The notes under the pieces: generated by a model | Told to the model about the DNA's origin: nothing | Seen by the model: the letters and a program-made list of their open reading frames with translations, nothing else | Databases searched by the model: none | Program-made: the position numbers and the translations under genes | Part shown: one piece after another, positions 9,385-19,290 of the stretch | Layout: each line of letters starts with the position of its first letter | Numbering within the stretch: the first letter of the stretch is position 1 | Assembly (NCBI GenBank): GCA_016200265.1 | Contig: JACQFE010000009.1 | Coordinates: forward strand, 62,001 to 126,000 | Direction: 5' to 3' | Length of the DNA stretch: 64,000 nucleotides | Source of the DNA: Planctomycetota bacterium | GTDB taxonomy: Bacteria; Planctomycetota; Phycisphaerae; UBA1845

Positions 9385-11112
9385 ATGGACGGCTCCTCCA
9401 ATCGCGAAAATTCTCGCCAAGTTCGAATTGACTCGATACTGATCTTTGCGCTGGGGATGGCTGCGTTTTTGATCGCCCCGATGACGGAGTTCGTGGGATT
9501 GGAATCGCGATTCGCGCTGTTCGCGGAGACGATGCTCCGCGAGGGACCGAGCTTTTTCCCGCGAACGTATCTTGGACCGTATCCGGATTATCCGGCCACA
9601 TGCACGTTTCTGATCTATCTCCCGGCGCGGCTTTTGGGGCATTTGACGCCGCTGCTGGCGATTCTGCCGACGGCGATCATCTCGTCGCTGATTCTGGTGG
9701 CGACGTACAAGATCGGCTCTCTGCATTCCAGGATATGGGGCTGGTGCGCGGTGCTCATGAGTCTCTTAACCGGAGAATTTGTGTTGGCGTCGAGGAGCAT
9801 TTCTCCGGATCAATGCACAACTCTCGTCACGTCATTTTGTGTGCTCTGGACGCTTCGAGACATTTTCGAAGATCGAAGGGGCATCGTCTGGAAGTTTGCG
9901 ATTGCATTCGCAGCCGGATTCGCTTGCCGAGGACCAATCGGAATGGTCTTACCGGCAGTCGTGGTCATCGCCCTTCATCTGGCAGAAGGGCAGTTTCGGC
10001 GCGCCGTGTTCATCGGCATGATTTCGGCGATCGTCCTGTCGGCTTGCGTGGGACTGCTCATCCTGTCGGCGAATCATGATGGAGGTCCGGAATTTGTTGG
10101 TGAAGTGCTCAAAATGCAAATGCTGGGGCGCTTTTCGGGAGCGCATTCGAGCGCGATTACTTACTGGATTCGGAGTTCTGGATGGTACGCTGCGGCATTT
10201 CCATTGGCGGCGGCTGTGATGATATTCAGTTCGCGGAGGCTTTTGGCGCCAAAGGACTTCGAATCGAGACTCCTGCGATCGCTCGCGGTTTGGGCGCTCA
10301 TCGTCCTGGCCGTTCTTTCAATTCCTGGAGACAAAAAAGCTCGGTACATTCTCCCGGCATCGCCTGCATTCGCCCTAATCGCAGCCTATTATTTCACGTC
10401 AGATTTGCCCACGCTCTTCTTGCGAAGGTGCAAGGACGTCGTCGTGGGAATCTTCAATTGGACGCCCGTGATTTGCCTGATATCCGCGTCTGTCATTTTG
10501 CTGTTTCATGATCGATTCACGCCGCCACTTAAAATTACCCGCGTGGTGGCAGCGGTCGCACTACTCACTTTGATTGCATTCACGAATTTCTGGTGGAGGA
10601 GATCGAGTTCCACAAAATTGACATCGTCTGGCGAACAAGTCCAGGACCGGCGCGGTGCAATCGAAAGGCGCCTGGCGTTCGCGGCCATATCATTTCTGAC
10701 CATACAGATCGGCGTTGTTGAGACAATCCTGGTGCGCGAAGAAGGTTGTGCGAGTTTCCGAAAGGCCGTGGCGACCGGTCTATCGCACAATGGCGGCCGG
10801 CTCGTGTTTTGGCGGCTCGGACCGGATCAGGAAGACATCAAGCTCATGGCCGGCCTCAAATCGGACTTTACTCCGGGATTCGCGGGTACGACGGATGAAC
10901 TGTTCAAGCGAGACCCGTCCACTTTGTTTATCACGAGGCATGAGGAGTTTGAAGGGATGCCAGACGAAGTCTCGCGGCGCATCGTGGTTTCCGCGCGAGG
11001 CAAGATCGGTCACGAACTGTGTGTTGCGTTTCGGCTTGCGGCAACGCGAAGAGCCCGACTGGGAGACGGCCCTGAACTGCCGGACGAAGCTGTCGAAATC
11101 ACGAACCACTGA
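9385..11112 (+). CDS. ArnT-like GT39/GT-C glycosyltransferase (second, divergent copy)
   Basis: A 575-residue polytopic protein. The first periplasmic loop reads GLESRFALFAETMLREG, then PYPDYPATCTFLIYLPARLL, a GT39 layout in which the acidic catalytic position appears as Glu. Around ten hydrophobic segments follow, with a short soluble tail. The ATG at 9385 is preferred because an upstream extension would run deep into arnD. Similarity to the first ArnT-like protein (2350-4152) is limited to the fold and loop pattern, so the two are probably not recent duplicates; they may serve different acceptors or donors. The 3' end overlaps the convergent LigD-PE-like gene by 14 bp. Function as a lipid-linked sugar transferase is inferred from family and operon position. 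Confidence 0.75.
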   Translation: MDGSSNRENSRQVRIDSILIFALGMAAFLIAPMTEFVGLESRFALFAETMLREGPSFFPRTYLGPYPDYPATCTFLIYLPARLLGHLTPLLAILPTAIISSLILVATYKIGSLHSRIWGWCAVLMSLLTGEFVLASRSISPDQCTTLVTSFCVLWTLRDIFEDRRGIVWKFAIAFAAGFACRGPIGMVLPAVVVIALHLAEGQFRRAVFIGMISAIVLSACVGLLILSANHDGGPEFVGEVLKMQMLGRFSGAHSSAITYWIRSSGWYAAAFPLAAAVMIFSSRRLLAPKDFESRLLRSLAVWALIVLAVLSIPGDKKARYILPASPAFALIAAYYFTSDLPTLFLRRCKDVVVGIFNWTPVICLISASVILLFHDRFTPPLKITRVVAAVALLTLIAFTNFWWRRSSSTKLTSSGEQVQDRRGAIERRLAFAAISFLTIQIGVVETILVREEGCASFRKAVATGLSHNGGRLVFWRLGPDQEDIKLMAGLKSDFTPGFAGTTDELFKRDPSTLFITRHEEFEGMPDEVSRRIVVSARGKIGHELCVAFRLAATRRARLGDGPELPDEAVEITNH

Positions 11113-11464
11113 CAGCCCTGTGAAATTCCCATTCCTGTCCATCCTTGTACACAAGTTGAAATGAATCGTTGATTGATGCGCCCTTCAGCTCGAATCGCCA
11201 GATTCGATCGGTCATTTCGGCGTAAACAACTTCTCCTGAGCAGACGCGCTGGACAGATCCACGAGCGCCGCTGATGGGTCCTTCATAATCGAGGTAGGCG
11301 ATTCGGTGGTCGTCGATTTTGATTGCGGGAATAGGGCGGTCGTCTCCGGTTGTGGGTGGCCGGTCGAGCCGCCACGTGGCGAGCACGCCGGCGCGTTCCA
11401 GCATGAAATCCCAGTGTTGGCTCTCGCCGACGGTATGCTGTAGAATGACAAATCGCGAGGGCAT
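11099..11464 (-). CDS. Stand-alone LigD 3'-phosphoesterase (PE)-like domain protein
   Basis: A 121-residue protein made only of a domain resembling the N-terminal 3'-phosphoesterase of bacterial LigD. The opening RFVILQHTVGESQHWDFMLE parallels the FVIQKHxAxxLHYDFRLE motif: H10, H17 and D19 fit the metal and phosphate ligands, but the motif Arg is Met21 and the spacing between the two His is one residue longer. H53 in IDDHRIAYLDYEG fits the later His. PE enzymes trim 3'-ribonucleotides and phosphates during end joining. The substitution makes catalysis uncertain, so this may be a nucleic-acid binding relative. It is convergent with the second arnT-like gene and divergent from the TPR lipoprotein. 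Confidence 0.7.
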   Translation of the reverse strand: MPSRFVILQHTVGESQHWDFMLERAGVLATWRLDRPPTTGDDRPIPAIKIDDHRIAYLDYEGPISGARGSVQRVCSGEVVYAEMTDRIWRFELKGASINDSFQLVYKDGQEWEFHRAVSGS

Positions 11465-11543
11465 GGATCACTCGCAAAAAGGGTCGCGCGGACGATTCGA
11501 CGGCGACTTTGTGACAACGGTTCCTTGCACGGAGGTAAGAACG

Positions 11544-12302
11544 ATGCTCCATTCACACCGAAATGTCAATTCCAAATTATTCGGCGCGTGTGCGATTGCA
11601 ATCCTGGGTTGCCTGGCCTCGGGTTGCGCGACAAGCAGCAACGATACGACCTATGACCGGTGGCGGAGCGAGGCCCAGGACGCCATGCATCGCGGCGATT
11701 ATGCGGTGGCGAGAAGCCTGTTGCTCTCGGCCGAAAACAAGCATGCCCGCGATCCCGTCACTCTTCACAATCTCGGCGTTTGCAGCCTTCACGTGGCCAT
11801 GGCGAAGTCGCAGGAAATGAATTATGCCGCTGCGATGCGTGAGCTGGATGTGGCCGAGGCTTACTTCCGCCGGGCGATTGATGCATCACCTGCGTTTCAG
11901 CCGTCGCAGGAAGGCCTGAATGAATCGCTCGAGTTGAAGGGCGAGTACGCCATGGCGCTGAAGGAAGCGGAGTGGGCGGCCACGAATGTGGGACCATCTT
12001 CCAAGGAGCAGATCTTCCTGGCCGGTGCGCTGGAACGACAGGGTGACGTAGATGGTGCATTGCTGCGATACAGGCAGGCCGTTGCGATGGAGCCCAAGTC
12101 TCCCGTACCTCACGTCGCTTTGGGGATTTTCCTGAAGCGGACCGGCGATGGTGCCGGCGCGTTGGCGGAGTTTCAGGCGGCGCAGGAATTGAACCCCAAG
12201 GACCAATACGTTGCCGGTCAGATTGCGGCATTGAATTCACCAACTCGGACGCCAGCCACATATGATGCCTCTGACACCGCAGGATTGGCGAGATCGCGCT
12301 GA
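11544..12302 (+). CDS. TPR-repeat lipoprotein
   Basis: A 252-residue protein with a signal peptide ending in LASGC, where C28 is the likely lipidated cysteine, so it is probably anchored in a membrane and faces the periplasm. The mature part is helical TPR-type sequence (for example LHNLGVCSLHVAMAKS, DVAEAYFRRAIDASPAFQPS, GDVDGALLRYRQAVAMEPKS, GDGAGALAEFQAAQELNPKD). TPRs usually bind partner proteins; no partner can be named. The start is fixed by GGAGG at 11531-11535, eight bases before the ATG, and by the signal peptide. It lies 79 bp from the divergent LigD-PE-like gene and 111 bp before the asparagine synthetase gene. Confidence 0.82.
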   Translation: MLHSHRNVNSKLFGACAIAILGCLASGCATSSNDTTYDRWRSEAQDAMHRGDYAVARSLLLSAENKHARDPVTLHNLGVCSLHVAMAKSQEMNYAAAMRELDVAEAYFRRAIDASPAFQPSQEGLNESLELKGEYAMALKEAEWAATNVGPSSKEQIFLAGALERQGDVDGALLRYRQAVAMEPKSPVPHVALGIFLKRTGDGAGALAEFQAAQELNPKDQYVAGQIAALNSPTRTPATYDASDTAGLARSR

Positions 12303-12413
12303 TTCGTTGCAATGGGTGACGCGGCTATGGTGTTGGCCCGCACAATTCGGTCCTGCATCGTGAAATGAAGTCGAGTCGCGAACGCTGAGCCACGGCAAAC
12401 GTAGTTTGTATTC

Positions 12414-14278
12414 ATGTGCGGAATTTGCGGCTGCATTCGATTCGACGGCAGCCCGGTAAACGCTGACACGCTTCGAAACTCGTGCGGTTCATTGCGTCAT
12501 CGCGGCCCTGATGCCCAAGGCGTCTGGATTGACGCAGGGCACGGTAGCACGGTCGGTCTCGCCGCGGCGCGATTGGCCGTCCTTGATCCGCTGCACCGTG
12601 CCGATCAACCGATTCATCGCCACAATCGATTCCATATCGCGTTCAACGGAGAAGTCTACAACTTCCGGAAGGTGCGCGAGGAACTCGTTGCTCTTAGCGA
12701 GGAGTTTGTGACGGAAGGGGACGCGGAGGTTGTCCTGGCCGCATGTGCGCGCTGGGGCGTCGATGCGCTCACTCGATTCAACGGCATGTGGGCTCTTGCG
12801 GTTTACGATTCACAAACGCGATGCGGATTTCTTGCCCGCGATCGATTCGGGGTCAAGCCGCTTTTCTACTCGGTTCACAAGAGTCGTCTGCAATTCGCAA
12901 GTGAGTTGGTGGGCATTAGCGCGCTTGGTGACTTCGATCACGAGATTGATCAAAACGCGGTCGTTGGATTGCTGACATTCGGTTTTATCAATCAACCGCG
13001 AACGATCTATTCCGCGGTGAAAAAGCTTCCGCCGGGGCACTATCTCACATTTGATGCTCGCGGCGCGTCGCCGCCGGTTCGTTACCACAAGCCGCATCCG
13101 CGAATGAATTTGCCGAGTGAAGAAGGCGAGCTTCGCGCATGCCTTCGGCGGACGATCGCTGACGCCGTTGCGATTCGCAAAGTTTCCGACGTCCCCATCG
13201 GTGCGTTTCTTTCCGGCGGCGTGGACTCAACCATTGTCGCGTATCATCTCGCCGAGGCCGTTGGACGCCCGCTGAACACGTTCTCCATCGGCTTTGAGGA
13301 TTCTCATTATGATGAATCGCGATTTGCGCGCCTTGCGGCAAGCCGCATTGGAACGCAACATCACGAGCTTACGCTCACGACGAAAGACCTTTGCGATGCG
13401 CTCCCGCGAATTCTGGATCATCTGAGCGAGCCATTCGGAGATAGTTCGATTCTGCCGACGGCGCTCTTGTCCGAGCATGCGCGGACCGGAGTGACTGTGG
13501 CGCTCAGCGGTGACGCGGGCGATGAACTCTTCGGCGGGTACTGGCGGTATCTGGCGCATGAATCACTCAAGACCTATTTTCGGTTGCCGCATTGGCTCCG
13601 CCATTCGTTTCTTGAACCGTTGTTAAGTCGATTCTCGTCGTCAAAATCGTCGGGGTTTTCCAATCGCGTGCGGCAATATCGCAAACTCCTCCGTGCGGTC
13701 GGCGGTTGCAATGCGCTGGAGCGTCACCTGATGTGGATGCGGATTCTCTCGCCCGAGGCCGAGAACATCTTCAAGAATCGTAATTGGGTGATTGAGAGTT
13801 CCAACGACTTCGGTGAGTCGGAATCAATTCCAGAAGTCGTTTCCGGTGGGAAATACACGTCGAACGATGATTTGAACCGCATTTTCCGCTTCGATCTTGA
13901 GAATTCACTGCCCGCGGACATGCTGCACAAAGTGGACATGGCGAGCATGATGCATTCTCTTGAGGTGCGCACACCGTTTCTTGATCCGAGCGTCGTCGAG
14001 CTCGCCCTGGCGATTCCTGCCGATCAAGCGGCATTCTCCCGGACGAAATTCTTGACCGCCCCAAGCAGGGATTCGAAGTGCCGTTTGGTGAGCTTATTCG
14101 CGGGCCGCTCCGCAGCTTATTTCATGACGTCGTCACGGCCCAGACGATTGAGTCCTTCGGACTCCTGTCTTATCCCAATGTCATGGCAGTGTTCGGCGCA
14201 CATTGCGAGCGTCTGGCCGAACATGCCGATCTTCTGTTTGCGATTCTGTCGCTATGCTGGTGGCGATCGCGCCGCTGA
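12414..14278 (+). pseudogene. asnB: Asparagine synthetase (glutamine-hydrolysing), interrupted by a small deletion with frameshift
   Basis: The first frame gives ~540 residues of a normal AsnB: MCGICGCIRF with the Cys2 nucleophile, the LRHRGPDAQG glutaminase site, PIGAFLSGGVDST (PP-loop), SGDAGDELFGGYWRY and LEVRTPFLDPSVVELALAI. After IPADQ (about 14025) this frame turns into unrelated sequence and runs on to 14378. The true C-terminus resumes in another frame at about 14030 (GILPDEILDRPKQGFEVPFG) and ends at 14278. Roughly 17-20 residues normally lie between these two blocks and are missing, so the event is a deletion not divisible by three or a sequencing/assembly error. If intact elsewhere it would make asparagine, or amidate a sugar or peptide, as many paralogues do. 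Confidence 0.85.
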
Positions 14279-14287
14279 TGTTGCGGA

Positions 14288-16153
14288 TCAGTTTGTCGTC
14301 GTGCTCACTGCCTGGCTCTTCGGCACAAGGGCTTCAAAGACGGCCTTGTGTAATAGCCTCGGCGGCAGCGCGCCTTGAGCGATCACGCAGTCATTGAATT
14401 TCTGACGATCGAATGCCGGGCCCAAAGTGAATTCGACTTCTGAGCGGAGTTCCAGCAACCGCGAGTATCCGCAGAAGTAGGACGGCGCCTGACCGGGGGC
14501 CCAGAATGTGTAGCGCTGCACTTCCTGCATGGCCATCGCGTCGGACATGCAGACATCCTTGGTCAACACGCGCGTCGCTTCTTCCTCGGTGATCTGGCCC
14601 AGTTGCAAACCCGGATCGAGAAACGCCCGAGCGGCGCGGAGCAAACGCTCCTGCAGGCAAATGAGTTGGCCGTCGAGAGGCATATAAGGTTTCATTTCCC
14701 ACTCAGCGTACAACGCCCATCCCTCGACATTCACGCTGTTCATTGCATAGAGCGCACGAGGAATCGAAACTCCGCCTTCTATCATGGCCGCAAATTGCAG
14801 TTCATGTCCGGGGCGGCCTTCGTGCGCGGTCAACGTCCATGAACTGGCGGCAAAAGTGAAATCATCGGGCGTCATTTCGCCCTTTCCGTCGGTTGAAGGG
14901 ATGCGGAGCGGCAGGACGAATTCACCCATTTCGCCGGTGTTTCCGATCATGCGCGGCGGGCGCATGTTGGGTGCGGGGATCGAGGCGCTTTCGGCCTCAC
15001 TCGCCAGTCGAATGCGCATTTCCCGTTGCGGCAACGTGACGATGTGCTCGCGCCGAATGATTTCTTCGAGGTCCTTGATCCGCTGCTGATAGTGTGGAAG
15101 AATTTTCTCGCCGACCAGTTGGTCTTTCTTCAACTCGCGAATGACGTCACGATAGTCAGTGCATGAGTATCCTTTTTCCTTGGCGACCAGCGGCGCCAGC
15201 GCCTGCATCTCCCGCTGGATTTCCGTGAACGCGACGTGGGCGCGAGAGACGAGTTCGGACACGGGCATGTCGATGCCCGACATCTTGAGCGAGTAGGCGT
15301 ATTTTTCCGCCGGTTGGCGGAAGTCAACTCGCGCCTTGGGCAGAACTTCCTTGCGAACAAAGGCGTCATATTCATCGAGCTGTTTCTTCAGTTTCTCGTA
15401 AGCAGGCTCGTAGCCCTTGATCGCGAATTTCTCAAACAACTGCTTGATGCCTTCAATGTAGCGAGGCGCGTTGGCGAGGCCTTTTTCAACTTCAATTTTC
15501 GGCGGACCCATGAGTCCGGGCTGGTTCAAGCGCTCTCGCGTTCGATCCATCGCCAGATTCGTGAGCGGCATGTAGCCTGATTCAACTCCCGCATATCGAT
15601 TGAGGCGAACAAGGGCCGCCTTGCGCCGATCTTCAGGAATCTGATCGTCGAGCAGGGTGCGCACGCCCATGAAAACAGCTTCCGGCACGTTGTGGATGGG
15701 GATATCATATTTCTCCTCGAGCTGCTCGCCCTCAAGGAAGCGGTTGGCCGCATCGATTGAGATTTCCAGATCCTGTCGCACCGCGGGGTGTTTTTCGTCA
15801 GCGAGCCTTGCCTGGAGTTCCTGGATCGCTTTTTTCAGAGAGTCCTGAAAGCGCTGATCCACGCCGGGTTTGAGGTCCTTGATTTCCTGATCGAGTCCAT
15901 CGACCCCTAGTTGTCCGGCAAATTCAGGAGCAAATTGTGCGACAGGCTTCAGCAGCGCCTTGGCGTATTCATTGCTCCTTGCGACCCACAGTAGCGTGTC
16001 GGAGTTCTTTTCGGTTGGAGCCGTGGATTTTTCCTGACCAAGAGCGGACAGCGAACCTGACACGGCACCGAGCAATGTCGCACACCAAACCGCTCGAATC
16101 GTGAACCGTCTCATTGGACATAGTGAAATCCGCATTGAATCAAAAATCAGCAT
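14288..16153 (-). CDS. DUF885 family protein (putative secreted metallopeptidase-like)
   Basis: A 621-residue protein with a likely N-terminal signal segment (MRRFTIRAVWCATLLGAVSG, a few residues in). The DUF885 signature is near residues 444-450, HEGRPGHELQ, comparable to the HExxPGH motif of the family, followed by VEGWALYAEW around 476, where a Glu would be the third metal ligand. Family members are annotated as putative zinc peptidases; substrates are unknown. GGGAGG six bases upstream selects the ATG at 16153 over a longer open frame. The gene is convergent with the broken asparagine synthetase (10 bp apart) and lies downstream of the TPR kinase on the same strand. Confidence 0.82.
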   Translation of the reverse strand: MLIFDSMRISLCPMRRFTIRAVWCATLLGAVSGSLSALGQEKSTAPTEKNSDTLLWVARSNEYAKALLKPVAQFAPEFAGQLGVDGLDQEIKDLKPGVDQRFQDSLKKAIQELQARLADEKHPAVRQDLEISIDAANRFLEGEQLEEKYDIPIHNVPEAVFMGVRTLLDDQIPEDRRKAALVRLNRYAGVESGYMPLTNLAMDRTRERLNQPGLMGPPKIEVEKGLANAPRYIEGIKQLFEKFAIKGYEPAYEKLKKQLDEYDAFVRKEVLPKARVDFRQPAEKYAYSLKMSGIDMPVSELVSRAHVAFTEIQREMQALAPLVAKEKGYSCTDYRDVIRELKKDQLVGEKILPHYQQRIKDLEEIIRREHIVTLPQREMRIRLASEAESASIPAPNMRPPRMIGNTGEMGEFVLPLRIPSTDGKGEMTPDDFTFAASSWTLTAHEGRPGHELQFAAMIEGGVSIPRALYAMNSVNVEGWALYAEWEMKPYMPLDGQLICLQERLLRAARAFLDPGLQLGQITEEEATRVLTKDVCMSDAMAMQEVQRYTFWAPGQAPSYFCGYSRLLELRSEVEFTLGPAFDRQKFNDCVIAQGALPPRLLHKAVFEALVPKSQAVSTTTN

Positions 16154-16356
16154 GAATTCCTCCCGATGCACTTGGTCAATCTTTCGCTGAAAGCGGGACC
16201 AGCGGGCGACGAAGGGGAATACGATTCGATCGCTGATCAAACAAGCCGCGCTTGCGTGCGTGACGATACCCGTCACTCAAGCCAGGTACAAGGTATTCTC
16301 GGCCTGCATTGGTAATATTTTGTCCAATCCGTAAGAATTCCAGCGCGCGGGGCGGT

Positions 16357-19275
16357 TCATGGTTCGGGCGGCGGCAGGGGACGGAGCGAGTGAGCGACGT
16401 CCAACATGGTTTGAGCATTCGTTTCGTCGTTCAGCTCCAGATACACGTGGGATAGTTGATCAAAGCATCGTGCGGCAAAGGAACGCATGTGCGACCTCCG
16501 GTCGTTTGCCACGTCGATTCTTGTCAGGCGATTCGTTGCGGAAATCAGTAGTTCCTTTGCGTCATTCAGTTGATTCTGTTGCTCAAGGTGATTGGCAACC
16601 ACCGATTCCCCCAAGGCGGCCGTGACCGCAAAGGCCGATGTGTCGGGAAAATCGTCCGCGAGCTTCGAGAGAATTGCGAGGGCTTCGCGGGCTTCTTTCA
16701 GTGCATCTTCGGGGCGTTCAGCAATTTCAAACGCATGTGCCCGCCGCAGGTGCATGTGACCCAGCGCGAACCGATAGTTCGGCACTCCCGGTCGTTCATC
16801 GACGAGCGATTGGAGCATCGCGATACCCTGTTCCATATGATCATGACTTGCTTCGCGGCTCCGTGTGGCCAATGTCTCCGCGAGGTCAAAGCGATATTGG
16901 TCCGCATTGGGAAATCGCTTCACCAATCCATCGAGAATCGCAGCGGCCTCATCGACATTGGATTGGCGAAATTGAGGACCTCGCAGGAGCTCACGTTCCC
17001 GTAAACACAGAGCAAGCAGATTTAGATATTTTGGATTCAGTGCCTCTCGCGCTTGCAGCTCGCCGAGAATTTCCACCGCTCGATCCAAGTGAGCGAGTTC
17101 TTCACGAACGCGTGGCGGCGGCATTCCCGGCTCCCCCGGCGGAGGCGGCGGTCGGTCGAATCTCGGTTGGCCATTGGGCGGTGGCGGGCCGGGGCGTGGA
17201 CGAGGCGGCCCCTGCACGTCGAAACCGGGCGGTGGCGGTCGATCCGGGATGTGACCTCGTTGATCCAATCGGGGGCCCGGCCCCTGCGGTTCGGGCAGCA
17301 ATCGAACGTCACTGCGGCGTGCGGAAAGGTAATACGTTCGAGCCAACTCAAAACGTGCGTCATCAGATGCGTGTGGGGCGGCGACGATTCGCTCAAGTGA
17401 TTCCGCTGCGGCGTGGTATTCCGACTGCGCGTCGAACATTCGATCCTGAGCGGCCAACAACCCACCAAGCTCATTCCGCGTCTGCGCCAGGAGTAGTGCG
17501 ATTGAAGATGGGTCGGAGTTCGACGGCTCCTGCGATTGATAGGTCCTGATGGCGGCGCGGAATGCGGCGTCGGACTCGGAATATCGTCCGAGCAATTGAT
17601 AGATCTCTGCGGCTCGACGGCTCGCGGAAGCGGTTTTCAATCGCAGCCAATTCGATTCATCCTCGCGATCGGCCAATTTTCCATAGAAATCTAACATGTG
17701 TCCGAGCAGATTGGCCTCATCGGCCGTCGCCATGTGCGGAACGGCGATGGGGATCGAATTCTCATTCGTGCCGTTGACATAAAGCGATTGAGATGAATTC
17801 ATCTCATCGGGCGCGAATTGGTTGAAGACCGTGTCCAATGCGTTGATGGCCAGTTCGGTGACTGCTTCAGCCTTTTCCCGTTCGTGCGTTTCCCCCAGGA
17901 GGGCATCGTGCACTCGATTATTGGCGCGACGAACGTGTAGAAATGAAGCCATCGAGACGACGGCAGTTATGAGAAGAAGCGCGAACGTGCATGTCGTGGC
18001 GGTTGCGAGCGCCGGGTTACGTCGCGACCACCGTTGTGCTCGTTCAATGTGAGAAAGTCGCCGTGCCGATATGGGAACGTCGTCCACGAATCGACGGAGG
18101 TCATCGCGAAACTCGACCGTGGATGCATAGCGGTCCGCCGGCAATCGCCCTGTGGCCTTGAGAATAATCGTTTCCAGATCGAGTGGAATGGTCGGGCATC
18201 GCTCTTTGGGACGAGGCAGGGGACCGTCGAGAATGGCCCGCATGAGGCTGCTTCGCGTGCTTCCTGAATATGCGGGCGTCAGCGTCGCGATTTCGTACGC
18301 GGTGATTCCAAGACTGTAGAGATCGCTTTGGGCGGTTGATGGTCCGTTGAATTGTTCCGGTGCAAGATATCGGATCGTTCCAATCACGGCGCCGGCTTCG
18401 GTAAGGTCTTCGTGTTCGGTGGTCTTGGCCAGTCCAAAGTCGGTGATCCACAGCGTTCCGTCCGTGTCGATCAACAGATTGCTTGGCTTGATGTCGCGAT
18501 GAAGAACGCCCTGCGTGTGAGCGAAGTGAAGGGCGTCGGCGGCTTGGGCGAAAACGACGGCCAAGGATCGCCAATAATTCTCGGACACGGTGTTTCTCGT
18601 TGTCGGATGCGGAGTCGTTTTCCCAAGTATGGCGGCGCCGGTCGAATTTGGAGATTCATTCAGGATGGCTTGCGCGCATCGAACCAGGCTCTGATCGCGG
18701 GCAAATGATGGGGTTGGCGATGTGTCGCCGTCTTCTCGATGATTCGCAAGAGAGCGGAATAACGTGTCCAACCCCGCGCCGCGAATGTATTGCATGATGA
18801 AATACGGTGAACCGTTGTGTTCGCCGACGCCGAAGATCGGGACAATGTTCGTGTGGTGGAGGCGGGCGGCGGTGCGAGCTTCGCGATCGAAGCGTTCCCT
18901 TCGGCGTGCGTCGTTTGTGAATTCCGCCGGCAGGATTTTGATGGCGACGTGTCGATCGAGCGAAACTTGTTGGGCCTCATACACGATTCCCATGCCGCCG
19001 CGTCCAATTTCTCGGAGGATGCGGAAGTCGCCGATTTGCTCGAACTCCGGCGTAGGGGAACGGCCTGCAATTATTGAGCCGTTGGTTGCGTCTTTGATTC
19101 CTTCCACCGCCAGAAGCGTCGGAAAGAGTTCTCGGATTTCGTCGGCGAGATCAGGAAAATTTCGCGCGTATTCTTCGATCGCGGGACGCAGTCCGTCACG
19201 ACATTTTTTCACGAACTCGGTCGCCAACGCCTCCAGCGGGTCTCGATCATTGTCAAAAATCTCCATGCTCAACAT
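16357..19275 (-). CDS. Membrane Ser/Thr protein kinase with C-terminal TPR region
   Basis: A 972-residue PknB-type kinase. G-loop GRGGMG is at 91-96, catalytic Lys at 113 (AIK), HRDIKPSN at 259-266, DFG at 279-281 and APEQ in the activation segment. About 60 residues of low-complexity insert (172-235) separate N- and C-lobe elements. One membrane helix lies near 420-440 (TFALLLITAVVSMASF), and the rest is a TPR-like region interrupted by a Pro/Arg-rich stretch encoded at about 17105-17300. The kinase is predicted to face the cytoplasm. It begins 15 bp after the ECF sigma stop, a common planctomycete arrangement in which the kinase probably modulates its sigma partner; that link is inferred. 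Confidence 0.9.
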   Translation of the reverse strand: MLSMEIFDNDRDPLEALATEFVKKCRDGLRPAIEEYARNFPDLADEIRELFPTLLAVEGIKDATNGSIIAGRSPTPEFEQIGDFRILREIGRGGMGIVYEAQQVSLDRHVAIKILPAEFTNDARRRERFDREARTAARLHHTNIVPIFGVGEHNGSPYFIMQYIRGAGLDTLFRSLANHREDGDTSPTPSFARDQSLVRCAQAILNESPNSTGAAILGKTTPHPTTRNTVSENYWRSLAVVFAQAADALHFAHTQGVLHRDIKPSNLLIDTDGTLWITDFGLAKTTEHEDLTEAGAVIGTIRYLAPEQFNGPSTAQSDLYSLGITAYEIATLTPAYSGSTRSSLMRAILDGPLPRPKERCPTIPLDLETIILKATGRLPADRYASTVEFRDDLRRFVDDVPISARRLSHIERAQRWSRRNPALATATTCTFALLLITAVVSMASFLHVRRANNRVHDALLGETHEREKAEAVTELAINALDTVFNQFAPDEMNSSQSLYVNGTNENSIPIAVPHMATADEANLLGHMLDFYGKLADREDESNWLRLKTASASRRAAEIYQLLGRYSESDAAFRAAIRTYQSQEPSNSDPSSIALLLAQTRNELGGLLAAQDRMFDAQSEYHAAAESLERIVAAPHASDDARFELARTYYLSARRSDVRLLPEPQGPGPRLDQRGHIPDRPPPPGFDVQGPPRPRPGPPPPNGQPRFDRPPPPPGEPGMPPPRVREELAHLDRAVEILGELQAREALNPKYLNLLALCLRERELLRGPQFRQSNVDEAAAILDGLVKRFPNADQYRFDLAETLATRSREASHDHMEQGIAMLQSLVDERPGVPNYRFALGHMHLRRAHAFEIAERPEDALKEAREALAILSKLADDFPDTSAFAVTAALGESVVANHLEQQNQLNDAKELLISATNRLTRIDVANDRRSHMRSFAARCFDQLSHVYLELNDETNAQTMLDVAHSLRPLPPPEP

Positions 19276-19290
19276 CTCGCCAATCGCGCG

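Noticed and set aside
16638-17549. Long + strand frame opposite the TPR kinase
   Set aside because: No domain; arises from the codon bias of the kinase gene.
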